Assembly: GCA_030674185.1 (NCBI GenBank)
Contig: CM060312.1
Coordinates: 50,607,307-50,671,306, forward strand
DNA length: 64,000 nucleotides
Origin: Monoplex corrugatus
Taxonomy: Eukaryota > Mollusca > Gastropoda > Littorinimorpha > Ranellidae
Direction of reading: 5' to 3'
The notes beneath the pieces are model-generated. The model was not told the DNA's origin and made no database searches. It worked only from the letters and a program-made list of their open reading frames with translations. Positions 1 through 59,684 of the stretch are shown piece by piece. A program made the translations under genes and the position numbers. Position 1 is the first letter of the stretch, and every line of letters starts with the position of its first letter.

Positions 1-48
1 TTAATTTTTTTGCAGTTGGTGGATAGAGTGCAAGAGTCAGAGGATTAA
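1..48. repeat. Partial palindromic MITE (TTAA-type), cut by window edge
   Basis: The right part of an element whose fuller copies lie at 20,434-20,619, 43,106-43,267 and 53,716-53,908. It shares the block TTTTTGCAGTTGGTGGATAG followed by a GAGTCAGAGGATTAA end, which is a diverged form of GAGTCAAAGGGTTAA. The left half would lie outside the window. Confidence 0.7.
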
Positions 49-780
49 TTTACACCATCGCCGAAAACAAATCAAAACAAACAAAAAATAAATAAAACAA
101 TGCTAGAACTCCTTCAACAGACATACTGGATGATTTTGATGCGAGTAAACACAATATTACTTGTACCCACTATTAAATGTGCGTCGCACCAGAAACTGAA
201 CAAGGAAACCAACTCCTTTGTTTATATATTCATTTATCTCTATATGTATGTCTTTTTGGCTTGTTCATTTAGTTGAAAATACAAACATTTTTTTGTTATA
301 ATGAAACACATGGGGTCAGCCAGACTGAGATTGATTCTTACACGATTTTTTTTTCAACTTACCAATTGAAAACCTTGATTGGTGATATTTTTCTGAACAG
401 TATAAAGATTCGCCATAACTGAGAAAGCTTTCCATCAGTGATGAAGAGATAGACTACACAACGGTTTATATTAGCAAAACAACAATGGTTTATATTAGTA
501 ATCGTTGTGAATCATGAGTATCTGAAATCATGAATTTTCGACTCCTTAATTCGTTGACATTGCTCTTAGTGTAAAGAGAAGCGCAAAAATAGATAGACAA
601 GAACGCCTACAGTGGGGAAAGAAATGCTATTTTTATACCTTTCTGTCATGGCGCAGCTTGTGTGCGTGTGTACGAATAATGACACAGACGCCTTCTTTGG
701 TGGAGCAAGTTTGAAACTCGAGTCTGTGAGATGTCATTGTAATGCCCTGAAAATGATACAGTCACAGGACGCAGGACTAC

Positions 781-930
781 AGACTTTCTCTCTTTTTCTT
801 TTTCTCTGTCTCCTTTCTATATCACATTCTTCCTTTTCTTTCTTTTCTTTTTTCTTTCTTTTCTTTCTTTTCCTTTTTCTTTCTTTTCTTTCTTTTCCTT
901 TTTTCTTTCTTTCTTTCTTTCTTTCTTCGG
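781..930. repeat. (TTTC)n polypyrimidine tract
   Basis: An imperfect CTTT/TTTC run of about 150 bases. It creates artificial Lys/Arg/Glu-rich and Ser/Phe-rich frames on the two strands; these are not genes. Confidence 0.9.
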
Positions 931-1096
931 TTGTCATTCTTTTTGTCACCGTCTGCTTCTCCAAATTCATCGTTGCCTCATATAAACTCGACAAATTTTC
1001 GTCTACAAGTTGTCAAAAAATCTGCAGACACTAAACAAATAAAGATTTATTTTATATTTTGACTTATTTTTTACTTTTTGTATTTATTTAATTGAA

Positions 1097-1137
<41 letters not shown>

Positions 1138-1210
1138 GACAGAGAGAGACAGACAGACAGAGAAGAGACAGACAGACAGATAGACAAACAGGGACAGAGA
1201 GAGAGTGAAA
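1097..1210. repeat. (GA)n/(GACA)n microsatellite
   Basis: A compound run of GAGAGA and GACAGACA units with short interruptions. Confidence 0.9.
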
Positions 1211-1881
1211 TTGAAACATCTGTCATGTGCTGTCAACTGACTGATAGACAAGTCTGATGATGAAAATAATTGACTGCTTCTTTACACATCTCCACGTGTC
1301 TGGATAAGCTCATCTTTCATTCCACTGACAGGTGAGTACAATTTACACGGGCCAAAACGTTTCATTTCACTTTTCAAAGAAACAAATAACATTCCAGGGA
1401 CAATATTTATTTTCCAAGTTCAGGCTTGGTTTATCAAGTAAAGCCCACAGTTTGCCTTCTTCGCCAGACAAACCTGTCACATCACAAAATGACCAGTGCA
1501 CATGCACCAAGATTATGTATGTTGATTTTACAAATGATTTATCTTATCATGTTTTGCCATACGCCGTGGGTGAAGATTCACTCAAACGTTTTGCGTAAAA
1601 GGCCAAAAACAAAAGTTAGTCACGTTTTGAACCATCTCCGTGTAATTTTATGACTTGGTCGCTAAAAAAATGATGCATCTTTAAATCGCAAGTGATTTGT
1701 TTATGAAAGAAAATCATTAAACAACAACAAAACAACAACAAAATAAAGTTTAAATGTTAGATATGTAATATGGTCGTAAGGAATTCCCCTTCCTGTTTTA
1801 CGTCTTACGTATGGGCGAAGCGGCCTTTCACGTTCTCCACCCCCACCCCCATATTTCACATGCTTTGGTCTCTCGCTGTTT

Positions 1882-1945
1882 TACACACACACATACACAA
1901 CACACACACACACACACACACATACACGGCGCGCGCGCGCGCGTG
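1882..1945. repeat. (CA)n-(CG)n alternating purine-pyrimidine tract
   Basis: CA repeats run into GCGCGCGCGCGCGTGCGG. Alternating purine-pyrimidine order of this kind favours Z-DNA; formation here is inference. Confidence 0.8.
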
Positions 1946-2543
1946 CGGCCTTTCTTTATAAACGAGTGCCGAGAGCTCATTGTGCAATCCCATACAAAAC
2001 CGTCCATGCATGTCGATGACACGTCTACTTTATTCATTTGGTAGGGTCAAGTCGACAACATTGACAAAAATACTTGTTCACCAAATCGCCCTGCGGTGTA
2101 TTCCTTTTTAAAGAATATGTAGTGAGAGCAGATTTCACTTTGTTTTGTGGTGGGTTCTGCATAAAAGGGACGAAGATCGAGCAAACCTTTCCCAACATTT
2201 GCCAGCCAACTTTAGACTCTTCGCTGTTTTGAGCGAAAAACCGCCAACATGTTTGTGTTGTAACTCTACTCCCGCCTTTTTTTTTCAGCTGAAAGGGGAA
2301 TTTCTGGGAAAGCGAGAGAGGGTGGGTTTTCTTTCCTTTATCGGAAAGCGAGGGTAGGCTCTTTCTCCCCATTACGTGTACATATTATGAGACAGTTTTG
2401 GCAACTGATGTAAGTTGTTGACGAATTTACCTGACGTCGTTCCATTGATCCGTAAAGTGACCTGGTAGCGGGTGCGGGGTAAGTCAAAGGATACTTCTTA
2501 TGGTGTATTTCTTTTCTTTTCGGATTGTTTCCTTTCGACTGAA

Positions 2544-2611
2544 GGCGTGTGTGTGTGTGTGTGTGTGTTCGTTCGTTCTTTGATTTAACGTGTGTGTGTG
2601 TGTGTGTGTGA

Positions 2612-2676
<65 letters not shown>

Positions 2677-2802
2677 CGCGTGTGTGTGCGTATGGTGTGT
2701 GTGTGTGTGTGCTGTGTGTGTGCGTGAGAGAGACAGACAGACAGACAGACAGAGAGGGAGAGAGAGACAGACAGAGAGGGAGAGAGAGAGAGAGAGAGAA
2801 AC
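2544..2802. repeat. Compound (GT)n/(GACA)n/(GA)n microsatellite
   Basis: GT tracts interrupted by CGCG, then GACA units and GA units. A short non-repeat island, GTTCGTTCTTTGATTTAACG (about 2,571-2,590), matches on the opposite strand the island between the CA tracts at about 18,170-18,190. That suggests a dispersed element that carries or seeds GT/CA tracts. Confidence 0.85.
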
Positions 2803-4094
2803 TGTGTGAAAAAGATTTATTCAGCTTTTTAAGTGTAGATGTTTAACAAATTTGGTCAAAGCTATAGACTGCTGAGGAACCGCGAATGCACGCACTTTGA
2901 AGGCACAGCTCCAAGGTAAATGTAACATAGTTTAGAAGGTGACTTAAATCATCACTTTTTGAGGAAAATGAATAAACACCATTTTCCCAGAAACTACTGA
3001 CAACATTTAAAATATGTCCCCAATGATACATGCACGTCAAGTTTTATTTTAACCAGTTAAGGCCAGTTTCTGAGGGTTCTGAACATCGCACCACGCTGAA
3101 CTGACTGGTAATAACGTATCTGTGTCATTCTTTTGTCTGTGTCAGTAAAAAAAAATCAAAATTTCATCTGATCATGTAACTGCGGACCTTTTGGGCCGAT
3201 GTACGAAAATCTTGTATTCTCAATTTCGTTTCGCTGTAAACCTGTTTGAAGGCAAATTTGAACAGCGCACGCATCGAAATACCAGAAATGATGCGGCACA
3301 AATGTATCTTTAGATTTTCATACATCTGATCGAAAACAGCCCCAAGGTTCGCTAGTCCACGATTCTCCGAAATTTTCAAAAACATCCCCCCACCCCTCGT
3401 TTAAAAAAAAATGTTGCCGGAAAAAAATACGAAAAATGTAGATACACGATTTAAAGCCATTTCATTGAGCTGCCTCTCACTCTAAATCCTTGAAAATTTA
3501 ATAATAAATAACGATGGTGCTAATGAGTCAAGCCATTTTCTCGGATTGTTTTTCATTAAAGACCACTTTTGGAGGTGAATTTGGAATAGGCATTTTTTTC
3601 AAATACCAGAAAATATGTCACAGGTGTGTCTTTTGGTTTTTATGTTTTAGCCCATCCAGATTTACTTACCATGTAATGACTCATATCCAGAAGATGAAAA
3701 AGACGAATTCTTTGAGAAACTCTCAGACATCATCAATTTGCCAAACTCATAGGATCTAATTGTTATGGGTGATTCTCAACAGCAGAATGGGGGGGGGGGG
3801 GGGAGCACTGTGGACTACACAGTGACAAAAGAACCACACGCAAATCTGAACTAGCTAAACACGGCGATAATTACCTGAATCACAAAGAGTTATAAATGAT
3901 AAGCTGTTGGGCTTTTTATGAAGCTGACAAAAAATTCATCTAGATTAGCTGTGATACCGATTCAACTATTTCATAAACTGTATTCTTAGGTAGTGTTGGA
4001 ATGCGTCGTTTTATCTTATCACGAGAAAGAATAGGGCTAGTTGTTATCTTTTGTTGGCACAAGACAAAATGCTCCTGAGGTATTTTGTTTTGAA

Positions 4095-4350
4095 TACATA
4101 ATAGTCATTATTATTATTATAGCTGTTTAAAGCCCAGCCGACTGTGTAGAACCCTATCAGAGCTATAACCATCTCAAAATGTACACAGCACTTCGTTGAA
4201 AACAAACAAACAAAAAGGAACAAACAAACAAAAACCCAAAAAACTTGGAAAAGAAAATTAAGTACACACGTAAAGGCATTCGCACACGTAATCTAAATAC
4301 ATACCCCTGGCGCTGACCATTCCGCCCAGTTTATTACCATAGGATTAAAA
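4095..4350 (+). repeat. Dispersed repeat F, copy 1
   Basis: About 250 bp similar in the same orientation to 43,755-43,985. Shared anchors include GTTTAAAGCCCAGCC, ATCTCAAAA, GGAAAAGAAAATT against AGAAAAGAAAATT, CACACGTAATCTAA against CACACATAATCTAA, and CCCCTGG-GTTGACCATT-like blocks. No coding capacity or terminal repeats seen. Confidence 0.7.
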
Positions 4351-5066
4351 AAGAAAAAATAACACAACCTTACCCAGGGATTCTAAAACAGATAAGAAAA
4401 AAAAAACTGGTCTAAATTAACTGCGACAAGTTTTCTCCTACAGATAAGTGACTGTGTGATTCTGCTAACATTAAACTATAAATTATTTTTGTGAAATCAA
4501 AATTCGCGTTTTTATTACATTTTGTGGGTTATCTTGGGACTGCTTCCCAACATAATTGTGTACTGAAGTACAATATTCATTCAAGGAGTGAGCGAGCAGT
4601 ATCTATCTTGTTTGATGCTGGTAAGCTCCTGGCCCGCTGTTTGATAGCTCTGTCAATGCTACAGTTCTTTCAATTTTCTTCACAGCGTCTTATCGGTTTT
4701 GTTTCCGCTTTTCTTCATATAGGCCTACTTCTTTTTGACGTGGCTACAATGACGCCATACCTTTCTCAATTCGGATGAGATTTCCTAGGTAGAGATTATC
4801 CAAGCAGCAATCTGCCCCAGACAGCTATGTTATTAATTAGCATTGCTCTCAAAAGCTGAGGTTTAGCACAAACAATCGAGCATGGTTGCAAAACGGATCA
4901 GTGATCAGATTCAGGCCTGGCCTGAACACCATGCCTCAGTCCACTCTGCTGTAAACGTTATTGCCTCATAACGCATAATAATGAAGAGATGGGCACTGTC
5001 TTCATAATGCTGGCCCCAAGGAAAGCTGAGGTCTCTAGCAAATCGCTCACCAGCAACCAGTCAGGT

Positions 5067-8000
5067 TTATGGGACATCATTCACCATTAGGCTATCTTAC
5101 AAAGGGACATCATTCACCGTTAGGCTATCTTACAAAGGGACATCATTCACCGTTAGGCTATCTCACAAAGGGACATCATTCACCATTAGGCTATCTCACA
5201 ATGGGACATCATTCACCATTAAGCTATCTCACAAAGGGACATCAGTTCACCGTTAGCTATCTCACAAGGACATCATTCTATCGTTAAGCTATCTCACGAT
5301 GGGACATCATTCACCTTAGGCTATCTCACAATGGGACATCATTCACCGTTAGGCTATCTCACATGGGACATCATTCACCGTTAGGCTATCTCACAAATGG
5401 GACATCATTCACCGTTAGGCTATCTCACAAAGGGACATCATTCACGTTAGGCTATCTCACAAGGGACATCATTCACGATTAGGCTATCTCACAATGGACT
5501 CATTCCTTAGGCTATCTACGAGGTACATCTTTCACCTTCTTAGGCTATCTCACATGGGACATCATTCACAGTTAAGCTTCTCACGATGGGACATCAATTC
5601 ACCAGTTAGGCTATCTCACGAGGGACATCGTTCATCGTTAGCTATCTCACGAATGGACATCATTCACGTTAGGCTATCTCACATGGGACATCGGTCACAG
5701 TTAGGCTATCTGCACGATGGACATCATTCACCATTAGGCTATCTCACGATGGGACATCTTTACATTAGGCTATCTTCACAAATGGGACACATGTTCAACT
5801 TAGGCTATCTCACATGGGACACTTCATCTTTAGCTATCTCACGATGGGACATCTTCATCATTAGGCTATCTCACATGGGACATCATTCATCGTTAGGCTA
5901 TCTCACGATGGGACATCATTCATCGTTAGGCTATCTCACGATGGGACATCATTCATCTTAGCTATCTCACGATGGGACATCGTTCTCGTTAGGCTATCTC
6001 ACGATGGGACATCATTCATCGTTAGGCTATCTCACATGGGACATCATTCACCATTAGCTTTCTCAGATGGGACATCATTCACCATTAGGCTATCTCACGA
6101 TGGGACATCATTTACCGATTAGGCTATCTCACGATGGGACATCGTTCATCATTAGGCTATCTCACGATGGGACATCATCATTAGGCTATCTCACGATGGG
6201 ACATCTTCATCGTTAGGCTATCTCACATGGGACATCTTCATCGTTAGCTATCTCACGATGGGACATCATTCATCGTTAGGCTATCTCACATGGGACATCA
6301 TTCATCTTAGGCTATCTCACATGGGACATCATTCACGATTAGCTATCTCAGATGGACATCAGTTCTTTAGCTATCTCACGATGGGACATCATTCATCGTT
6401 AGGCTTCTCATGATGGGACATCTTCATCTTAGGCTATCTCACGATGGACATCATTACTTAGGCTATCTCACGATGGACATCATTCATCGTTAGGCTATCT
6501 CACGATGGGACATCAGTTCATCATTAGGCTATCTCACGATGGGACATCATTCACCATTAGGCTATCTCACGATGGGACATCGTTCACAGTTAGGCTATCT
6601 CACGATGGGACATCATTCACCATTAGGCTATCTCACGATGGGACATCTTCTCATTAGGCTATCTCACGATGGGACATCATTCATCTTAGCTATCTCACGA
6701 TGGGACATCATTCATCGTTAGGCTATCTCACGATGGGACAATCGTTCACTTAGGCTATCTCACGATGGGACATCGTTCATCGTTAGCTATCTCACGAATG
6801 GGACATCATTCCCGTTAGGCTATCTCACGATGGACATCATTCATCGTTAGGCTATCTCACGATGGGACATCGTTCATCGTTAGGCTATCTCACGATGGGA
6901 CATCATTCATCGTTAGGCTATCTCACGATGGGACATCATTCATCGTTAGGCTATCTCACGATGGGACATCGTTCACCGTTAGGCTATCTCACGATGGGAA
7001 CATCGTTCACGTTAGGCTATCTCACGATGGGACATCATTCACCATTAGGCTATCTCACGATGGGACATCAGTTCACCATTAGGCTATCTCACGATGGGAC
7101 ATCGTTCACATTAGGCTATCTCACGATGGGACATCGTTCACATTAGGCTATCTCACGATGGGACATCAGTTCACCTTAGGCTATCTCACGATGGGACATC
7201 TTCACATTAGGCTATCTCACATGGGACATCATTCATCGTTAGGCTATCTCACGATGGGACATCTTCACGTTAGCTATCTCACGATGGGACATCATTCACC
7301 ATTAGGCTATCTCACGATGGGACATCATTCACCATTAGGCTATCTCACGATGGGACATCATTACCATTAGGCTATCTCACGATGGGACATCGTTCATCGT
7401 TAGGCTATCTCACGATGGGACATCATTCACCATTAGGCTATCTCACGATGGGACATCTTCACATTAGGCTATCTCACGATGGGACATCATTCATCGTTAG
7501 GCTATCTCACGATGGGACATCTTCACATTAGGCTATCTCACGATGGGACATCGTTCATCGTTAGGCTATCTCACGATGGGACATCTTCATCGTTAGGCTA
7601 TCTCACGATGGGACATCTTCTCGTTAGGCTATCTCACGATGGGACATCGTTCATCTTAGGCTATCTCACGATGGGACATCGTTCATCGTTAGGCTATCTC
7701 ACGATGGGACATCATTCATCATTAGGCTATCTCACGATGGGACATCATTCACCTTAGGCTATCTCACGATGGGACATCGTTCATCAGTTAGGCTATCTCA
7801 CGATGGGACATCATTCACCATTAGGCTATCTCACGATGGGACATCATTCATGATTAGGCTATCTCACGATGGGACATCGTTCATATTAGGCTATCTCACG
7901 ATGGGACATCTTCACCATTAGGCTATCTCACGATGGGACATCATTCACCATTAGGCTTCTCACGAATGGGACATCGTTCATCATTAGGCTATCTCACGAT

Positions 8001-9345
8001 GGGACATCATTACGTTAGGCTATCTCACGATGGGACATCTTCACATTAGGCTATCTCACGATGGGACATCATTCACCATTAGGCTATCTCACGATGGGAC
8101 ATCGTTCACCATTAGGCTATCTCACGATGGGACATCATTTCACTTAGGCTATCTCACGATGGGACATCATTCACCATTAGGCTATCTCACGATGGGACAT
8201 CATTCACATTAGGCTATCTCACGATGGGACATCATTCATCGTTAGGCTATCTCACGATGGGACATCATTCATCATTAGGCTATCTCACGATGGGACATCG
8301 TTCACGTTAGGCTATCTCACGATGGGACATCTTCACATTAGGCTATCTCACGATGGGACATCATTCACCATTAGGCTATCTCACGATGGGACATCTTCAT
8401 CTTGGCTATCTCACGATGGGACATCTTCACTTAGGCTATCTCACGATGGGACATCATTCATTGGCTATCTCACGATGGGACATCATTCACCTTAGGCTAT
8501 CTCACGATGGACATCATTCACATTAGGCTATCTCACGATGGGACATCATTCATCGTTAGGCATCTCACGATGGGACATCTTCATCGTTAGGCTATCTCAG
8601 ATGGGACATCTTCATGTTGGCTATCTCACGATGGGACATCGTTCACTTAGGCTATCTCACGATGGGACATCGTTCACTTAGGCTATCTCACGATGGGACA
8701 TCGTTCACCATTAGGCTATCTCACGATGGGACATCTTCACCATTAGGCTATCTCACGATGGGACATCGTTCACCTTAGGCTATCTCACGATGGGACATCT
8801 TCACCATTAGGCTATCTCACGATGGGACATCGTTCAATTAGGCTATCTCACGATGGGACATCTTCACATTAGGCTATCTCACGATGGGACATCATTATCT
8901 TAGGCTATCTCACGATGGGACATCTCATCGTTAGGCTATCTCACGATGGGACATCATTCACATTAGGCTACTCACGATGGGACATCATTCACCATTAGCT
9001 ATCTCACGATGGGACATCATTACCATTAGGCATCTCACGATGGGACATCGTTCATCCATCGTTAGGCTGTCTCACGATGGGACATCGTTCATCGTTAGGC
9101 TATCTCACAATGGGACATCATCCACCATTAGGCTACCTCACGATGGGACATCGTTCATTGTTAGGCTATCTCACGATGGGACATCATTCACCAGTAGGCT
9201 ATCTCACGATGGGACATCGTTCACCATTAGGCTATCTCACGATGGGACATCATTCATCATTAGGCTATCTCACGATGGGACATCGTTCATGATTAGGCTA
9301 TCTCACAATGGGACATCTTTCATTGTTAGCCTACCTCACGCCTGT
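5067..9345. repeat. 33-bp minisatellite, about 130 copies
   Basis: A tandem array of a unit close to GGCTATCTCACGATGGGACATC followed by a 7-12 base variable part such as ATTCATCGTTA. Thirty-three bases equal 11 codons, so frames reading GYLTMGHHSSL-like repeats appear. They break at frequent 1-4 base indels, so this is not a gene. Indels and substitutions cluster in the short stretch between CATC and TTAGG, while the rest is nearly invariant. Left-edge units carry CACAAAGGG and central and right units CACGATGGG, so variants are regionally homogenised. Confidence 0.95.
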
Positions 9346-9659
9346 CATGATGGTCCATCCTGATGTATACCAGATATGGTTGTTATTCACATCGGCTATC
9401 AACGTAATGGGGATGTATTTTGATCTCTTTCTTTGTCTCTCAAAAGACTGCTCAGAGGCAACGATCTAATTCTGGAAAGAGTTTATCCCTTTCCAGGTGG
9501 TTATCAGCTCTTTGAAGAGTGCTCTTCTTATTTCCAGTTTACCACTTCCTGCAAGGTGCAGTAAAACAAACTGTAATTGAGAACTTGAGTGTTGCTCTGT
9601 TTGCCCTTTGCGAGTACAAATCGATAATACATCACTCCCTGGTAAACCTTTTTATGAAA
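9346..9659. other. Unique sequence right of the minisatellite
   Basis: About 310 bases with no recognisable gene, repeat or signal. It separates the 33-bp array from a CA tract. Confidence 0.6.
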
Positions 9660-9751
<92 letters not shown>

Positions 9752-9763
9752 CACACACACATA
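9660..9763. repeat. (CA)n microsatellite
   Basis: About 50 nearly pure CA units. On the minus strand it is GT-rich and lies just downstream of the candidate poly(A) signal at 9,786-9,791. Confidence 0.95.
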
Positions 9764-9785
9764 GAGTTTGAAAAAAAATCAGCAG

Positions 9786-9791
9786 TTTATT
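9786..9791 (-). promoter_or_regulatory. Candidate poly(A) signal of the FAM194-domain gene
   Basis: AATAAA on the minus strand, followed by a T-run and then a long GT tract, which is the order of signal, U-rich and GU-rich downstream elements. It lies about 3.5 kb past the stop codon. I saw no closer AATAAA in the 3' flank, but variant signals could be used instead. Confidence 0.35.
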
Positions 9792-10823
9792 TATAAATAT
9801 CACAATGCTATCTCAGAAAGAAAACTGTCCAGAATAAAGCAGACAATAATGCTAGGTATCACAGTTTCAACAAACGTTCAGCAGTCTGGTCACAACAACA
9901 ATAAAATATCAGCAGTAGGAAACTTCGCAAGTTTATGTTTTGCTGAATCTCTTTTTGAGATAAAGCATCCAGGCAAATGAGACGCAATCTGGTAAACATG
10001 CACTGTTCCCAGTTAAAGAAAATCTAAGGCAAAAGACTGGCTCTAGATAACACCAACTGAAATACGAACATAACATTTCTAACAACAAACAGACCAAGAA
10101 GCCTACCAAGAAACATTCTCTGTGGAAAGGCTAGACCAATGGAAGTACAAAGAAAGTGTTTGTGTGTGTGTTGTGGGAGATGAGGGGAAAAAAAAAAAGG
10201 GGGGGGGGGGGACAACTGAGGTAAAACAACACTCATTTCCATATGCATGGCATGCTGAAGCGACTATTACCACAGAACACACATTCAGGCAAACTGTTTT
10301 ACAGAGTGCAGTTTCTGAAAAAAAAGAAGCCAAATCAAATAGTGAGATGTTTTTAACACATCATGTTTGCGTCTCTGGAGAGAGAGAAAATTCAATTTAA
10401 GTTTTCCAATGAATCATTCTGACATCAGAAACCAGCAGTGTAAATCCCAATGGAATGGCACTATAACTGTGGATTGTGTCCATCTCAGCATAACTTCCAA
10501 TTTCCCGTCAAAATGTATCACACGTGCTTCATCTGGTAATGAATCATAACAGCTAAGTGTTTCTAAACATAAGGAAGTTTCCAAATAGTCTTGAACAATC
10601 ATTTGATTTTTCGAAGATTTTTTTGAGAATTTTACATGGAAATCATCTTTTGTATAAGCAACTGTAAACATAGTATAAGAGAATGTGTGTGTGTGTGTGG
10701 GGGGAGGGGGGGGGGTGGAGTGTGTAATTAGCTTTTTGCAGATGTTTCAGCAAATGAAATAAATTTGGCACTCATTAAACAGTTGATCACCCCTTATAGC
10801 TTTCCTTTGTTGTCTAACTGAAA

Positions 10824-11056
10824 AGATAGCAAATAAATTAACCATTACACTATTCAAGATAGCAAATAAATTAACCATTACACTATTTAAGATAGCAAAT
10901 AAATTAACCATTACACTATTCAAGATAGCAAATAAATTAACCATTACACTATTCAAGATAGCAAATAAATTAACCATTACACTATTCAATATAACAAATA
11001 AATTAACCATTACACTATTCAAGATAACAAATAAATTAACCATTACAATCTTCAAA
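10824..11056. repeat. Second 33-bp minisatellite, about 7 copies
   Basis: The unit combines GATAGCAAATAAATTAACC with ATTACACTATTCAA, 33 bases with very few substitutions. The minus strand shows an artificial 11-residue peptide period (MVNLFAILNSV). No obvious sequence similarity to the 33-bp array at 5-9 kb. Confidence 0.9.
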
Positions 11057-11527
11057 GGAATTGAGGAGATGCTTGTGAATTCGAGCTACTTCAGGAATGT
11101 TATTATTCAAAGATTGGATGCTAGGCAACAGTGCGGTTCAGTGACAAAATCACATATATTTGCAGCAAAATTTTCTACAATATGTATCCAATATCATAAT
11201 TTGGACTTGCCCTGTCGCTATGTGAGGAGGCTCTCTGAAGAGGCTGTTAAAACAACCAAGACACTATTTGGCCAATTCAAGTTAATTGTTAAAAATAGTT
11301 AATCCTGTTCTTTATACCACAGATGTGCAAGCTTGATATAATGGAAGCTTCTGAAGAAAATGTGTATGACTTCGAAACAGTTTCAATGGATGGCGAAAAT
11401 GGATGCTTAATAATATACTTTATACCTGCCCGGTTCTAACATTGACATATATCGACATGTACATAAAGTTTCAATATCAATACATGTTACACACACACTG
11501 ATATCACAAAAAAAACAACATACTCTT

Positions 11528-11640
<113 letters not shown>

Positions 11641-12863
11641 CACGTATATATGAACACACACATGAACACACACACACCACAACAAACACACACTACAACA
11701 CACACAAACACACACCCACACACTTTGGCTCTCAGGAAAGCTTGCAATTACATTGCACAAGATACTACTTACAGCAAAAGGACATAAAGAAAAAAGTAAT
11801 TATACAAAAATGGAAATGACTTCTTGGAACAACCCAGAATATGTGGAATGCAACGACAGTAGCAGATGCTGAATGACAGGAAAACGGCAAAGTAAATGAC
11901 ATATAAGCTTCGAAATTACGAGAACATGTCACATACAATCTTCTGTCATTCAGTCATGTAACAAGTCTCTCCTTCAAAAATGTATCAATGAACCACACCC
12001 ACGGTGCATACATTGTAACACCGTACCCAATGAAGCACCACTGAGTGATACCTACTATCTACAATGTCTGCTGCCACGTGCCGTTGATCTGTGTTCAGTT
12101 CCACTAAATATCTTACAACTGACACGATGCATTTCGAAATATGTTACTCCTATACTTATAAGGAGAGAACTGGCAAGTTATACACAAGTGCATGGGTAAT
12201 TTCAGAATTCGAAAGAAAAACCAGGGTGCCCAGACTAGTGTCAACTACTACCTTTATAGCATTCGTGCCACGAATCAATTACAGAACTTCACTTCATTCT
12301 GTTTTAGAATTTACTTCCTTCAGTTCTGAGTCAAAGTGACTTCATGTTTTCACTACTTGAAATTCGAATCAAAGGACTAGAAATGTTCATTTCCAGTTTC
12401 TCGAGTCTTGAAACAAAATTCTTCAGATTCAGTATGCCAAGACTGAGGCAAACATCGCATGTTATTCACTGCACTCTCAGTGCGATAATGATGCTGAGTG
12501 TTCAAACTGAAGTACATCTGTCTCATTAGAATTTACAGGTATACATGTGTGATAGATCACAGAAGAAAACACAAAGAAACCAAATAGCAAACACATGCAG
12601 TTACCTCAACAAAAACAAATCTGATTTTAACATGGTTTAAATATGCCCAGCATGGAATGAGTCACTGATTATAAAAATGTCATGGATATGGCAACATGTT
12701 CTTATCATCTCAGGCTGTTGAAGTTTGAAACAATGCAGACAATAATGAAAGAAAAGAGATGACCATGTCAGTCTGGCTTTGTGCACTGCATTAAATGAAG
12801 TATATTAAGGTTGAATACATAGGAGAGGGACTGATTTTCTTATGAAGTAGAAATCAGAGGAGT

Positions 12864-13000
12864 GGGATTCAAGATGAGTAGTTCTTTGTAACTTAGCAAA
12901 AGTGCCTATGAAACAAAGATCGAATACAATGGGATTCAAGATAAGAAGTTCTTTGCAACATAGCAAAAGTGACTGTCTATGAAATAAAGATTGAATACAA
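12864..13000. repeat. 67-bp tandem duplication
   Basis: Two adjacent diverged copies, each starting GGGATTCAAGAT and containing AGTTCTTTG and TAGCAAAAGTG. The second begins at about 12,931. Confidence 0.75.
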
Positions 13001-13282
13001 GTCTGTTTGAATCTGAAATAGAAAATGTAAGTCTGAACTCGAGAATACAAGTCTCTTTGGCTGAATTCAGATTATACACACAAATCTGTCTGACTATGAA
13101 GAAAAACGAATATAAGTTACTGGTAAAGAAGACTGAATCAAACAGCGGCTGAGATCAAGATACCGATGCTGACTATCACAAAATTTCATGGACTCCTGTT
13201 GAGACACGATTGTATTGCCTGGTAGCCATGTAGAGGCAAACAGGGGTGAGACAGAAATTATAAGACTGATGCTGGCTAAAGA

Positions 13283-59684
<46,402 letters not shown>

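Larger units (their letters stand above)
49..5066. other. Gene-free flank; no gene recognised
   Basis: AT-rich sequence with simple repeats. I see no splice-supported or conserved reading frame on either strand. Frames of 60-140 codons exist (for example 4,491-4,778 on the plus strand, somewhat hydrophobic), but none has a recognisable family, domain or partner exon. A G homopolymer of about 15-18 bases sits near 3,789. Confidence 0.6.

Noticed and set aside
4491..4778. 95-codon hydrophobic frame on the plus strand
   Set aside because: No recognised domain, no neighbours, and composition like random AT-rich sequence.
5069..9363. Reading the 33-bp array as a repeat protein (GHHSPLGYLTM repeats) or as a CRISPR-like repeat-spacer array
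   Set aside because: Frames break every few units from indels, there is no start or splice context, and the variable parts are short mutants of one another rather than unique spacers. The window is eukaryotic.
10824..11056. Common origin of the two 33-bp arrays
   Set aside because: The units have equal length but no convincing sequence similarity.
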